64,000 nucleotides of DNA from Effrenium voratum (lineage: Eukaryota; Sar; Dinophyceae; Suessiales; Symbiodiniaceae), in NCBI GenBank assembly GCA_963377175.1, contig CAUJNA010000446.1:2195351-2259350 (forward strand), in the 5' to 3' direction. Within the stretch, counting starts at the first letter, position 1. Every line of letters begins with the position of its first letter. The position numbers were made by a program, and so were the translations under genes. The notes beneath the pieces are model-generated. The model saw nothing but the letters and a program-made list of their open reading frames with translations, made no database searches and was not told the origin of the DNA. Below, one piece after another: positions 14,085-32,578 of the stretch.

Positions 14085-14692
14085 ACAAAAACAAACACAC
14101 ACACAAGCAAGCAACCAAACAAACAAATAAACACACAAAAAAGCAAGCAAACAAACAACCGAACCAACGAACCAACGAACCAATGAACCAACCAACGAAC
14201 CAACCAACCAACCAACCAACCAACCAACCAACCAACCAACCAACCAACCAACCAACCAACAAACCAACCAACCAACCAACCAACCATCCAACCAACCAAA
14301 GAAACAAACAAACGCACAAACGAGCAAAAAGACAAGCAAATAAACAAGCAAACAAGCAAACACACAAACAAACAAACAAACAAACAAACCAAAGCAACCA
14401 ACCAACCAACCAACCAAGCAGCCAGCCAGCCAGTCAGCCAGCCAGCCAGTCAGCCAACCAACCCAACAAACAGGCAAACAAAAAAACAAATTTGCACACA
14501 AACAAGCAAACAAAAACACAAACAAATAAACAAACAAACAAACAAACAAACAAACAAACAAAACAAAACACAACGCAAACACACAAACAAAAAACAACCA
14601 ACTAAACACACAAACAAACAAACAAAAAACACAAACACGCAAACAACAAACACACAAACAAGCAAACAAACAAACAAACAAATGAAAGTATT
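14085..14692. repeat. CCAA / CAAA tetranucleotide tract of beta-1
   Basis: About 600 bp made of runs of CCAA, then CAAA, with CCAG interruptions (14,420-14,455). The plus strand is almost free of T and G. The counterpart in beta-2 is at 56,455-57,177 with different run lengths. Long ORFs on both strands (N/Q/T/K-rich and C/L/V/F-rich) come from the repeat. Confidence 0.9.
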
Positions 14693-15489
14693 GTAACGGG
14701 TGCATCCTTTGGCATCTTTTCGCTTGCTGAAAAGCTGTTTTTGTTGGGTTCTTCAAGCCTTTTTGGGAGCCGGTGGATGAATTCACAAACCCATGTCGTT
14801 TGGTTTGTCCTTCGGGATTCTATAAACAATTGCTCCCGCATCTTCCAGCGAGCCTTCGTTTCAGCGGCTGGATAATATACTTTCTGTGCTTGCGAGCGGT
14901 TTCTTGACAAACGTGCGCTATTTGGTCTTCATGCGTTACTATCAGTCAACTGGAAGGCTGCGTTTTAAAGGAATTGAGGCTCCTTTGGAGGCACACTTTG
15001 CGCAATGTGGTCAATGATTTCAACAGAGTAGCAGCTTGCCCGGAAAAAAAGAAGGTAAAGGCCGCACAGCGAGCGCACATTCCCGCTACACAAGCGCAAA
15101 TGTCCCGCAACACGAGCGCAATTCAAAAAGTGCTGTTTTTGTCACGCACGGCATCTGCAGCAAATCGTGCATGTGGAATCGGAAAGACTGAACCCCCACG
15201 ATGGACAGTTCCTTTTCGATAGCGCATCCGAGATCTGCACGAGCGGCAAATAACGCTCGGAAGACTCAGGCTACTTGGCACTCGGCTTTCTTGTGCGTCC
15301 GACTGGGGCAGCGACTGGTGAGCCTTTAGGAAGGGGAACAAACGGTAGGGCGTTTTGGTGGTGGCTTTTGGAGCGAGGGACAGCTGCAGGAAACGAAGCC
15401 TTTTTTGATGTTGTTGAATGAAAGGCAGCCCTTTTTCAATGTTGCCTGTGTACCATGTGTGTTGTGGTGTGTTGTGGCGCGCTGGGTTG

Positions 15490-15675
15490 TGTTGCGTGTT
15501 GCGTGTTGCGTGTTGCGTGTTGCGTGTTGCGTGTTGCGTGTTGCGTGTTGCGTGTTGCGTGTTGCGTGTTGCGTGTTGCGTGTTGCGTGTTGCGTGTTGC
15601 GTGTTGCGTGTTGCGTGTTGCGTGTTGCGTGTGGGTGTATGTGTGTGTGTGTGTTGCGTGTGTTGCGTGTTGCGT
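15490..15675. repeat. GTGTTGC heptamer array of beta-1
   Basis: More than 20 near-perfect copies of the 7-mer GTGTTGC, ending in GT dinucleotides. The alpha monomers hold only a short version at the equivalent place (9,893-9,940 and 52,258-52,305). Beta-2 holds a longer array in which the 7-mer changes to GTGCTGC (57,985-58,235). Confidence 0.9.
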
Positions 15676-15989
15676 GTCGTGTGTGGTGTGGCTTATGGAT
15701 CTTCCGGCAGAAGAGGTGTGTCAAGATATGGGGACCCCAACCTATAGCGGTTTTCCTGTTGGTTTCCCTTTAAACCGTAAAAAGGGATTCCTTGAAAACA
15801 CACAGACACAAATGGTGGAAACACAAACATCCGGCTTCCCGAACTAGAAAAAGGGGACACTGAGCCCAGTCCGGACCTTGGGAATTCTGAAATCTCTCGC
15901 TTCACCCTGAGGCCCAGAGTGCGCCTTTTTTTGGTCGCAGCCCCTTTTTGGCTCGTTTCAAAGAGGCAAAAACCACAGCCATTTTAAAA

Positions 15990-16097
15990 CATGGCTGTGG
16001 GTCAAAAATGGGTGCCCAAAATGGAACTCTGATAAATGGAACCAAAGACTAAAATCTGCGGTCCCCTTGTAGGTTTATTTTGACCCATACCCACATG
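15990..16097 (+). mobile_element. MITE-like element with clear inverted ends
   Basis: The best-preserved copy. It starts CATGGCTGTGGGTCAAAA and ends TTTTGACCCATACCCACATG, so the outer 18-20 bp are complementary with few mismatches. A duplicate is at 58,765-58,872. It lies just left of the insertion site of the giant element but is separate from it. Confidence 0.6.
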
Positions 16098-16102
16098 CTG
16101 GG

Positions 16103-16275
16103 GCTGAGCACCGGCATCTCCGAAGGGGACAGCCCCGCGGCCGAAGATCCTAAGGCTGAGGACATTGCACCTGGCAAGGGAGAATCAGCAACCCCACCAC
16201 CCCCCTCAACCTTGCGGTTGACCAGCATAAATTCGGGGCATGTCCTGGGGGGTTGTGGAAAATCAGGGTTTCTGT
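16103..16275. repeat. Left stub of satellite monomer alpha-2, split by the element
   Basis: From about 16,030 the sequence matches 58,807-59,050 without a difference I can see, up to the final GTTTCTGT, and then stops abruptly. The monomer resumes at 46,117. The two parts together make an alpha monomer of about 6.8 kb once the insertion and one target copy are removed. Confidence 0.9.
16268..16275. repeat. Left target-site duplication GTTTCTGT
   Basis: Last 8 bp of satellite before the element. The identical octamer follows the element at 46,117-46,124. Uninterrupted alpha copies at 3,995-4,002 and 59,043-59,050 have this octamer once. Confidence 0.9.
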
Positions 16276-16292
16276 TGCTAAATTGCACGAGC
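16276..16292 (+). repeat. Left terminal inverted repeat
   Basis: TGCTAAATTGCACGAGC. It matches the inverted right terminus at 16 of 17 positions, with one T/C mismatch at base 4. Confidence 0.88.
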
Positions 16293-16411
16293 CCCCTGCG
16301 GGAAGGGATGAATAAGTGTTTTCAATACGTTGGGCAGAAAGAAGTAACACCTGCAACCCAGACTAAAAAATTGTAGTAAAACACTTATCCATCCCTTCTC
16401 GCAGGGGCTCG
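16288..16411. promoter_or_regulatory. Left subterminal hairpin with two AAAACACTTAT motifs
   Basis: Arm 16,288-16,322 pairs with arm 16,378-16,411 over about 34 bp, with one indel and two mismatches. The loop is about 55 nt. The stem starts inside the TIR. Each arm carries the 11-mer AAAACACTTAT (as ATAAGTGTTTT at 16,312-16,322 and forward at 16,378-16,388). A structured subterminal region is typical of transposase binding sites; that role is inferred. Confidence 0.7.
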
Positions 16412-16471
16412 ACTCAGATACTGCCCTGCAGCCCGCGCTCTTTTTTCCGCTTCTCGCATCAAAACTGCACA

Positions 16472-23337
<6,866 letters not shown>

Positions 23338-23525
23338 GGTTTATAACTCAATCCTTTAACCCCGTGTAATCCGTGACTGGTTTCGGCGATTTGGTGGGGC
23401 ACAGCTGTGCTTTCGCGTTACTGCTTTCAACCGTGTTTCCGAGAGAAGTACGTGCAGGAACAACGGAATGCTAACATGCCCCAAAATTCCCAAAAGCACC
23501 TTTCCAGGTCCAGGCCACCCAAAGA

Positions 23526-25591
23526 TCACTCGGCGCCTGCATCGGGATTTCCCAGCGCAAGTGTGCACAAGTGCTTGCGGGTAGCCAGGGTGTAGCAGCA
23601 CTTTAGAATCCCAGCTTCGTCTCCAAGATCCTTCATGTGCAGGACCCTCTCAGCTGGAACGTCCTGAGCATCCCGCAGCTGCACAAACCTGTCCCACAAG
23701 TCAGTGTTGTTCTCTGCGAACTTGTCAGCCATAGCGACGGCCTGTTGCAACGCTGCGTAGGTAAAGCGGTACGTCGCATCCAGGCGCGCGGTATGCTGGC
23801 TCCTGCACGGCCAAGATGGAACTTGACAAAACATGTCTGAGCACCCGACTCAATGGCACGTAGTGTTTCTTAATGATAAATCCAAAGGTTTGTCCATAAG
23901 CTTATACCGCGTGTCTAACTTAGTTGGTTTGAGCGTATTTCAGGATGAGTAGTGATGAATAGAATGATTGGCAAAGGCTTCGGCTCCGCGGCTCCAACTG
24001 TCAGAAAGTGAAAGAAGACACAAGAATTTGAAAGCTGGCAGCTCAACTTCGACCCGCGCAGACTCCTCAACAAGCTCAAGTCAACGAGCTTCTCCGGGCG
24101 CTTTGCCTTCTTCTTGGCAGCGCTGGCAGCGCTTTTCTTCTCCTTTTCGGAGAGTGTCCCGGCCGACCCGGCTGGCACCAAATCGCATTCGGGCTCCACG
24201 TACTTGAGGGCACGGATGAACTCGGAGTCTGCCGTAAGGCTGACCTAGGCAGGGTGCTCTCAGGCCGAATTGCTCGGGCGCTAAACAGAACTGGGGTTGG
24301 AGACAAGAACGTCACCTAGCAGCAAGCAGGTGTGCAAGATTGCAGGAATGTGCTGGCGGTGTGGGGCGGGGGCGGGCCAGCGGGGAACTGAGTACAACGT
24401 TCCCTTCCACAGATACACGACCACCTTTCCCTTGGAAGATTGAACGCAAACCACTCCCTGAGAACTCAACACCAGCCATTTGCTTGAGTCCCCTGAAAAA
24501 ATATCCAGTAGTGACAAGGTGAACTTTCGTGATTTGTTAAAAGCTTGAATGCCGAGGCGCAAAGCCACTCACACGCTTGGCCATCGCCTGGATGGTGCCA
24601 GCCGTCACCTTGTTCGTCGTGAAGCTCTGGCTCATCGACTTGGCGTGTTCCTTGGCCTCGTACGCCTGCTTCTTCAGCCCCGTGCGTACCTCGGGCTCTT
24701 CTTCTGAGCAAACGGCCATCACTGAAACGCAACATTGAAAGAAAAGCGGAATTCAAAAGCTTGCTGCCAAATATGACGAGATGCCCACACACTATCCACT
24801 GTCTTCATTTCGCCACTCTTCATGTCTTCTATCTCCTGGGCCTCGAACTTGTCCGGGTTCTTGCAATCGCCTCAGGTGGAGGCTTGGTCAAGCATCAAGA
24901 ATAACAACGGCATGCGGGTATGCGACAAAACCAACCATGGCATACCATGGCGTATAAAGTCAGTTTCAAGCTTTGCGGGTAGCGCTGCAAAGGCCCGGCC
25001 CAATCAAGTCAAGGCATCATTGCCTCACCCACTGACACTGGCAGGTCTGCCAAGTCACGCTTCCAAGCTGCCAAAACGTCTTGCGAAGACAGCCTGTCCT
25101 CCTCTGGGACTTTCAGCGTGAACCACTCCTGCGGAGTGCGCCGGTATGAGTCGGCATGAGGAGTTCAAATTGGTGAAAACAAGACTGACTGGACGGGGTG
25201 TACTGCAAAAACAAAACATAATATCCTTGTACTCTGTGAAGCTCATGAGCTTCATCTTGGCCGCGAGGCGGCTGCCTCGCAGTTCCGTTCGAGTGTCTGC
25301 GAAGCTCGCCAGGTTGAACTTTGAGCTCAAGTAGCCTCCCGACGTCACGCTCTCCTCCGACTGTTTGATGATCTTGCTATACTCATCTGGGGCGCTCGTC
25401 CTGAGGCTCTTGAACCAGGTTTTTAGCCCGTCGTCGGCCTTGCTCAAGATGCTCCGGACTCGTGCGCTGCAGCTGTGGCAGTGCTCCGCGAGCTTGTACT
25501 TCTTCTTGTCATGCGTGTAGCTCTGGTTGCACACAGAGCACGCAGCAGCCACATCGGCCTCAGCATCGGGGGGATCCACGATGAGCGCCAT
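23526..25591 (-). CDS. Gene B: complete six-exon gene, 386-aa CxxC / HCxxC protein
   Basis: Joined exons 25,591-25,226, 25,128-25,029, 24,870-24,793, 24,721-24,573, 24,244-24,054 and 23,802-23,526. Every phase closes and the total (1,161 nt) ends at TGA. No family recognised. Residues 18-41 hold CSVC and, about 20 residues on, HCHSC, a plausible four-ligand zinc site. The next 80 residues are helical and basic. The middle is acidic-helical (NPDKFEAQEIEDMKSGEMK) and residues near 265 are Lys-rich (SEKEKKSAASAAKKKAKRPE), possibly a nuclear targeting signal. The C-terminus is helical (RFTYAALQQAVAMADKFAEN). Intron 1 uses a GA donor (TACAAG|GATATT). A zinc-binding nucleic-acid or chromatin protein is a guess from composition only. 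Confidence 0.65.
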
Positions 25592-25849
25592 GACCGAGGT
25601 CGAAGCAGAGTCGCTGCAACCAGAGAACCAGAGCAGTTGCAACAGACATCCATGTTGCGCCCTTGTGTCAATGTCAAGTTCAAGCACCTGCTGACAACAG
25701 GTGATCACAGCTCAGGGTTCAAAGTTCAGAGCTCTGACTCAGGCAGGCAGATCTGTCAGTTGCACCATCACTCGCTCACAAAGCACACCTTATTTTGTTG
25801 GGGGCGCTGGGCTCTCCTGCGCCGGCGCATGCCGGCTAGATTCGCTTGA

Positions 25850-26042
25850 AGTGGCTAGGATCAAGGAGGGCGTTGGACAGCAGCATAGGAGGAAACATCT
25901 GCATGACTGCCTCGCTTGCGAAGAAGGCCACGAGCCGCCTACAGACATTCCAGTTGACCGTTTGGTGCACATTACCATGCTTTAAACTGCGGAGTGCATC
26001 TGCTAAGCAGTTTGGCGTCGCTGTTGCCATCTGAAGTGACAC
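25850..26042 (-). CDS. Possible upstream exon of gene B or separate exon
   Basis: Minus-strand open segment with natural-looking composition (LADALRSLKHGNVHQTVNWN, then VCRRLVAFFASEAVMQMFPP) between two microsatellite-rich stretches. No confident splice sites or start. If real, gene B would begin further upstream than 25,591. Confidence 0.35.
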
Positions 26043-26070
26043 TGGCTTATCTACGACTGGTGTCTACACA

Positions 26071-26830
26071 CACACACAGGCACACGCACAAACACACAAA
26101 CACACAAACACACAAACACACAAACACACAAACACACAAACACACAAACACACAAACACACAAACACACAAACACACAAACACACAAACACACAAACACA
26201 CAAACACACAAACACACAAACACACAAACACACAAACACACAAACACACAAACACACAAACACACAAACACACAAACACACAAACACACAAACACACAAA
26301 CACACAAACACACAAACACACAAACACACAAACACACAAACACACAAACACACAAACACACAAACACACAAACACACAAACACACAAACACACAAACACA
26401 CAAACACACAAACACACAAACACACAAACACACACACACACACACAGTCACACACACACACAAACACACACACACAGACACAGACACAGACACAGACACA
26501 GACACAGACACAGACACACACCCACACCCACAGCCACACCCACACCCACACCCACACCCCCACCCGCACACGCACACGCACACGCACACGCACACGCACA
26601 CGCACCCGCACCCGCACACGCACACGCACACGCACACGCGCACGCGCACGCGCACGCGCACGCGCACGCGCACGCGCACGCACACCCATACCCACACCCA
26701 CACCCACACGCACACGCACACGCGCACGCGCACGCGCACGCGCACGCGCACGCGCACGCGCACGCGCACGCACACGCACACGCACACGCACACGCACACG
26801 CAAGCGCACGCGCACGCGCACATGCAGACA
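26071..26830. repeat. CACACAAA octamer array grading into CA/CG-rich repeats
   Basis: From about 26,085 to 26,428 the octamer CACACAAA repeats more than 40 times almost perfectly. It is followed by (ACACAG)n, (ACACCC)n and alternating CGCA/CACG runs, the last able to adopt Z-DNA. The plus strand lacks T throughout. The very long ORFs on both strands here are repeat translations. Confidence 0.95.
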
Positions 26831-28560
26831 CGGACCCCGGACGCACACACATGTGAGTCCCAAATCTCAAATCTCAAAACAAGCAATGACAATGACCGTG
26901 AATGTGTCTCCCAATTTAGTAAGTCAGACTTACACCTCCAGCAACACCATGACAACGTATGGAGTAAAACGGGTTTCATCGACAACATGTTGGAAGCACG
27001 CTCGTCCTTCAGCAATCTTGCAAATGCACTGCGTGCCGCATGCCGCAGTACAGTTCTTCCAACGAATGCACTCGTGGAACCATGGTTGAAGTGTTGCCCT
27101 AACCTGGAGAGTTCCCAAGCATGTTAATCCTTCGAATCCTCGACAGAAAACATGCGCCTGGCCAACCGTCCAGGGTCGGGTCGTTCATGTGGCGGGCGCG
27201 GAGGCAGACAAGCCTGTCAGCAGCACAAGGAGCACATACTGCTGTGGGAGGGGACTTTCATTTGATGTTGCCCGCGTAACCAAAGGGCGAAAGGCAGTGA
27301 CTTGGGGCTTCATCCATGCGTCGCATGCGGTTGTCACGTTGTACTTAAAGTAACACACACAACCAACACAACTGTAGGCCTGTGTTTCCCAAACCGCAAG
27401 CCAGCACCGACACCCAACAAGGGAAACAAATCCGAACATGCTTCCAGCGACAAAATGGGCAGATCCACTTGAAGGAACATCATGACGCATTCCAGATTGC
27501 TAATTTGTCAGTGTCAATGCACTCATCCTACCAGGGACACCTTACTTTTTCAAAAAGACATCAGTGATGTCAAGCCCGGCAGCCTGGCTGGGCAGTCTGG
27601 GCAATCGTCCAAAATGGTGTAGTCGAGATCAAGGCAGCGCAGCCTGTCGGCAGTGCAGCCAACGGGAAAACCAACATCATGGATGAACAAGGGCTCCCGG
27701 AACAGACAACAAAGGGAAGTCGAACAACGCCTGGGCGGGCAGTTTCTCCCTGGAGTTTGTCCCTACGCAGTCCAACCAACAAACACCCCTGCCAAACCGC
27801 AACTTGTCAACACATAAGTTTGAATGGATGTTCGGAGTCTTGAAGCCCTTTCGCCTTGTCTGTGTCACCGTGCATGTCACTGTGTCACTATATCCAAAAC
27901 ATGCCAACGTTTCCACGGCTTGCCTTTGGTCAATGTGTCGTTTCACTTTCAACTGCTATGGCCAGCGAACCGCGCCTGCGGGCGTCAGCAGCCATTCAGT
28001 CAGGAGGAAATCTTGCCGCCTGTCAAAGGTCGCTGCGCGACAACTCACAGGGTTGCAGCAAATGTAGGTGAGCAAGCACGCACAGCTGCGCTTTTTATCA
28101 TCTCCGGCCCCGGTTCAAGCCTGAGGGGAAAGCCAAGGGAGTCGGCGTCGGTTCTTATAGACGAGAAACTGCAATCCCTCTTTCTGCGAACTTAGAAATG
28201 GTTTCTGTGAAGGCAAACAACTGGTTCTTAGAACGGCCCACATTAAGGCTCTGCAAAGCATGCTGAGCAGGCTAACTCTTCAGCGTCGCTCCGACCCCGG
28301 CTAAAGCCCAAGCAAAGCCAAAGGCGGCGGTCATTGCTCAGGCGGTGAAGGGCCAGCCCTGGTTTTTCTGGCAAGAAAGCCCCAAGCCTCAGCCGCCTCA
28401 CCCTCGCTTCCTGGTCCGGAGAGCCAAGCCGAACAGCGTCCCCAGGAGGAACGACAGCAAGCTGTAGCCGATCGAACGGATAATCTCCTGGATGGCTCAA
28501 CACGACATGCAAAAGGTTTGCGGCTTCACAGAAAAAAAACACATCCTCCAGAAAGCGGAA
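26831..28560. other. Region with only weak coding signals
   Basis: Several short minus-strand open segments look partly coding (26,930-27,118 with a Cys-rich stretch; 27,185-27,350; 28,243-28,542) and a few plus-strand ones do too (27,804-28,195). None has a convincing chain of splice sites. Treat as intergenic/intronic with possible unrecognised exons. Confidence 0.4.
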
Positions 28561-28576
28561 AAGCTAAAGATCCAAC

Positions 28577-28752
28577 CGATCATATAGCAGCCAATTCTCC
28601 TTTCTCAACGCGGTCAAGTGCATCTGGCAGCCCGGGCATGTCAAAGTGCGCCGAGCGACATCCCAAAGACGCATCTTGAACTCCTGCACCAGCTCCTGCA
28701 CTTCATCAGTGTGATCCTCGCCGCCCATCTGACTGCCACCGTTGCTTGCCAT
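28577..28752 (-). CDS. Small exon with CPGC motif, likely first exon of an unresolved gene
   Basis: ATG at 28,752 opens MASNGGSQMGGEDHTDEVQE, followed by a helix (LVQEFKMRLWDVARRTL) and CPGCQMHL. The frame runs into a plausible donor (ATGATCG|GTTGGA) at 28,577. A downstream partner exon was not identified with confidence. The CxxC and helical style resemble gene B's first exon, so the two may belong to related proteins. Confidence 0.45.
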
Positions 28753-29086
28753 GCCAGCTGGTCCGCGCAGGTTGTGTGATGGAGAGCACGCGTCTTTTGA
28801 GCCAGACCGCGGAAAATGCAATGTTGCACTCTTTAGATTTCGGGCGCAACTATGATATGACAAAAACTGACACAGTGCTAGTTTGAAATGCAAGTAACAT
28901 ACGACCCTTCGACCTCTGACCCACCCTCTACCTTCGAAAATCATTGAGCCCAAGGCCAACCTCAGCATTTAAGAAGTCCGACACAAACAGGCACGTCCCA
29001 CCATGGTGTCGCGAGACACGTCCTGATCTCCCACCCACCTAAGTCCGCCAAGCACTTGGCAGCCCGGTCCACCCGGCTCCCGGCAC

Positions 29087-29243
29087 CGGATTCCCGGATT
29101 CCGGCGGCCGGATTCCGGCGCCGGATTCCCGGATTCCGGCCGCCGGATTCCGGCCGCCGGATTCCGGCACCGGATTCCCGGATTCCGGCCGCCGGATTCC
29201 GGCCGCCGGATTCCCGGATTCCGGCCGCCGGATACCGGCGAGC
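29087..29243. repeat. GC-rich minisatellite GGATTCCGGCCGCC
   Basis: About ten interleaved copies of GGATTCCGG with CGCCGG or CCCGG spacers. CCGG palindromes make it self-complementary. No gene is seen from 29,244 to about 29,880. Confidence 0.9.
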
Positions 29244-29879
29244 CTGGTGCGTCTGCTGCGGGCTGCCTGCTAGCAGAAGCAGCAGCAGGGCCGCCTGCAA
29301 ATAGGTGACAGAGTCAGCGCACGCAACAAAAAGCTGGTAACAGCCAAATACGATGAAGCCAAATCATGCCAGACCGCGCAATTAGATACGCTAGCTCTGT
29401 GTTGCCTGACATGTGCGTCTAAGACACTGCTCTTGGGATTGCTTGTTTTTTAAATCTTGGGAGCCGTTTTGCGAAGGGTTGACTGTCAGACTTGTTAAAT
29501 ATATTTGTTTTCACATGCGTCTCATTCACACAACCACGACTGGGCCAGCTTTGGGTGTAGCGCCTGTTGATTCCTGAAGGCTCTCCACAGATCGTCTCAA
29601 GCTGGCACTCGCTTCATAGACGCCAGTCCACGGCCGCCACGGCCGTCGTCGGCATTCGCACACGCCGGGCCCACAAAATGCGTGACAATTGGGAAACCAC
29701 GTGTGTACTAAGCATGTGCCATGGTTCCTGTCGCTGGCCTACCTACTCATGTCACACGCTGGGCTTGACTAACCACACACTCAAGCTGTTCAACCGCTGT
29801 CAGTGGCCACCAAACTCAAGACTGTGAGTGGGGGAAGCCGTGCAATGACAACACCGACAAACAAAAGTAACAAAAGGCA

Positions 29880-31910
29880 GTCAACCCCAAAAACTTCTCG
29901 AAACCTTGCCGAGTCGACCAGATTTGCGGTCATGCCAACAACATTTCTTGCCGGATCGACAACTTCCATTTGTTCCAGTGAGAATTTGCATGTTGTAGAA
30001 TCGACAACATTTCTCGTCGATTCGACAACATTTCCGGAAATCTCATCGACTCGACAATATTTCTCGTCGATTCGACAACATTTCCGGAAATCTCGTCGAC
30101 TCTTTCCGGTAATCAACTCGACAACATTTCTCGTTGATTCGACAACATTTCCGGAAATCTCGTCGACTCGACAACATTTCTCGTCGATTCGACAACATTC
30201 CCGGAATTTGCGTCGACTCGACAACATTTCTCGTCGATTCGACAACATTTCTCGTCGATTCGACAACATTTCCGGAAATGTCGTCGACTCGACAACATTT
30301 CTTGTCGATTCGACAACATTTCCGGAAATCTCGTCGACTCGACAACATTTCTCGTCGATTCGACAACATTTCTCGACTCGACACCATTTCTCGTCGATTC
30401 GACAACATTTCCGGAAATCTCGTCGACTCGACAACATTTCTCGTCGATTCGACAACATTCCCGGAATTTGCGTCGACTCGACAACATTTCTCGTCGATTC
30501 GACAACATTTCTCGTCGATTCGACAACATTTCCGGAAATGTCGTCGACTCGACAACATTTCTTGTCGATTCGACAACACTTCCGGAAATCTCGTCGACTC
30601 GACAACATTTCTCGTCGATTCGACAACATTTCTCGACTCGACACCATTTCTCGTCGATTCGACAACATTTCCGGAAATCTCGTCGACTCGACAACATTTC
30701 TCGTCGATTCGACAACATTTCTCGACTCGACACCATTTCTCGTCGATTCGACAACATTTCGTCGACTCGACACCATTTCTCGTCGATTCGACAACATTTC
30801 CGGAAAATCCGGAAATGTTGTCGAATCGACAACATATCTCGTCGATTCGACAACATTTCTGGAAAGGTTCGTCGGTTGGTGTTTTTTTCCGAAAAAAAAC
30901 TGCGAAAACACTTATTTTTTAGACAAAAATGACAAAAAACACTTATTTTTGTGCTCCAAACTGCGTGAAAACACTTATTGAAAAATGCTGCGCAAAAATG
31001 TTGTCGAATCGACAACATATCTCGTCGAATCGACAACATTTTCAGAAATGTTGTCGAATCGACGAGAAATGTTGTCGAGTCGACGACATTTCCGGAAATG
31101 TTGTCGAATCGACGAGAAATGTTGTCGAGTCGACGACATTTCCGGAAATGTTGTCGAATCGACGAGAAATGTTGTCGAGTCGGCGACATGTGCAATTTTC
31201 CACGGAAACATGCAAGAGTTGTCGGCCCGACAGGAAATGTTGTCGGGTGGACGAGATTTCCGGAAATGTTGTCGAATCGACGAGAAATGTTGTCGAGTCG
31301 ACAAAATCTTCGAGAATGTTGTCGAGTCGAGAAATGTTGTCGAGTCGACAAGAAATGTTGTCGAGTCGACGAGATTTCCGGAAATGTTGTCGAATCGACG
31401 AGAAATGTTGTCGAGTCGACGACATGTTCAATATTCCACGGAAACATACAAGAGTTGTCGGCCTGACAGGAAATGTTGTCGAGTGGACGAGATTTCCGGA
31501 AATGTTGTCGAATCGACGAGACATGTTGTCGAATCGACGAGAAATGTGGTCGAGTCGACGAGATTTCCGGAAATGTCGTCGAATCGACGAGAAATGTTGT
31601 AGAGTCGACAACATTTCCGGAAATGTTGTCGAATCGACGAGAAATGTTGTCGAGTCGAAGACATTTCCGGAAATGTTGTCGAATCGACGAGAAATGTTGT
31701 CGAATCGACGAGAAATGTTGTCGAGTCGACGACATGTTAAATTTCCAAGCAAACATACAAGAGTTGTCGGCCCGACAGGAAATGTTGTCGAGTGGACGAC
31801 ATGTTCAGGAAATGTGTTTGATCCGACAACAAATGTAGTCGAGCGACAACATGTTCAAATTCCTCCTGGAAAAAATGAAAAAACAATGTCGACCTGACAA
31901 GAAATGTTGT
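29880..31910. repeat. Foldback satellite: two opposed arrays around a 130-bp spacer
   Basis: Left array (about 29,985-30,866): CGACAACATTTC words alternating with TCGTCGATT or TCGTCGACT, in composite units of about 50 bp that include ATTTCCGGAAAT. Right array (about 30,998-31,905): the reverse complement, GAAATGTTGTCGA with ATCGACGA. The spacer is about 30,870-30,997. The right array is interrupted near 31,190, 31,430 and 31,730 by a stretch with ACAAGAGTTGTCGG. All reading frames stay open over long distances because the unit has few stops; these ORFs (up to 547 codons) are not genes. Confidence 0.9.
30905..30978 (+). promoter_or_regulatory. Three AAAACACTTAT motifs in the foldback spacer
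   Basis: Exact 11-mers at 30,905-30,915, 30,936-30,946 and 30,968-30,978, spaced 31-32 bp. The same 11-mer forms part of both arms of the left subterminal hairpin. Chance recurrence of an 11-mer at this density is unlikely. A binding site for the element's own protein is the inference. Confidence 0.6.
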
Positions 31911-32030
31911 CGAGCCGGGAACAGTTCGAATTCACTAGAAGTGCTGTCGAGTTGACCACATGTTCACAATTTCGCTCCCTGCTGGCACAGTGCGCTCATA
32001 AGACTCCAGAACATACCCAAGAATTTGTCC

Positions 32031-32578
32031 ACTCCGAACGGGTACCCAAACAAGTTCCCGGAGCAACCAAGGTCACAACACAATGTATATACCACCCGAA
32101 TCCCGGATGTTCCCAACCCAACCCAGCCCAATCCCAAGAGATCCCAAGTGTTTATGGCTTGGCTTGTCAAGGTCCACCACAAGGATTTACAATCCTGCAT
32201 GGGCCTCAAATCCCCTCTGAAATTGCTTGACTGTTGCCAAATGTCAAATTTCATTTGTCCAGGCCGAACGGGTGCCAAAACAAGTTCTCGGTTCAAGCAA
32301 GGTCACAACAATGTATATACCGCCCGAACCCCGGATTCAGCCCGAACCCAAGAGATCCCAAGTGTTTATGACTTGTCAAGGTCCACCACAAGGACTTACA
32401 ATCCTGCACGGGCCTCAAATCCCATCTGAAATTGCCTGACTGTTGCCAAATGTCAAATTTAAGTTGTCCAGGCCGAACGGGTGCCAAAACAAGTTCTCGG
32501 TTCAAGCAAGGTCACAACAATGCATATACCGCCCGCATCCCGGATGTTCCCAACCCAATTCAGCCCAATCAAGATCAG
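32031..32578. repeat. Three tandem copies of a unit of about 210-230 bp
   Basis: CCGAACGGGT-type starts at about 32,034, 32,264 and 32,473, each followed by CAAGTTC, CAAGGTCACAACA, TATATACC and CCAAGTGTTTATG words; the third is truncated. It lies just downstream of the methyltransferase stop. Plus-strand ORFs over it are repeat-driven. Confidence 0.85.

Larger units (their letters stand above)
10390..16102. repeat. Satellite monomer beta-1 (5,713 bp)
   Basis: Second half of the dimeric unit. It is nearly identical to 52,751-58,877 and clearly but distantly related to alpha monomers (for example 11,020-11,280 resembles 4,350-4,610). Beta-specific landmarks are a CCAA/CAAA-rich tract (14,085-14,692) and a long GTGTTGC array (15,490-15,675). 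Relative to beta-2 it lacks about 190 bp near 13,195, and it keeps about 150 bp near 10,948-11,095 that beta-2 has lost. Confidence 0.85.

Noticed and set aside
13935..14786. 283-codon Cys/Leu/Val/Trp-rich ORF resembling membrane segments
   Set aside because: Translation of the CCAA/CAAA tract; the homologous tract in beta-2 gives differently arranged ORFs.
25994..27127. 377-codon plus-strand ORF and 322-codon minus-strand ORF rich in His/Thr and Cys/Val
   Set aside because: Direct translations of the CACACAAA and CA/CG microsatellite.
29790..31897. Very long ORFs (up to 547 codons) on both strands over the foldback satellite
   Set aside because: All frames repeat the same short peptide words because the DNA unit lacks stops; composition and periodicity follow the repeat, not codon structure.
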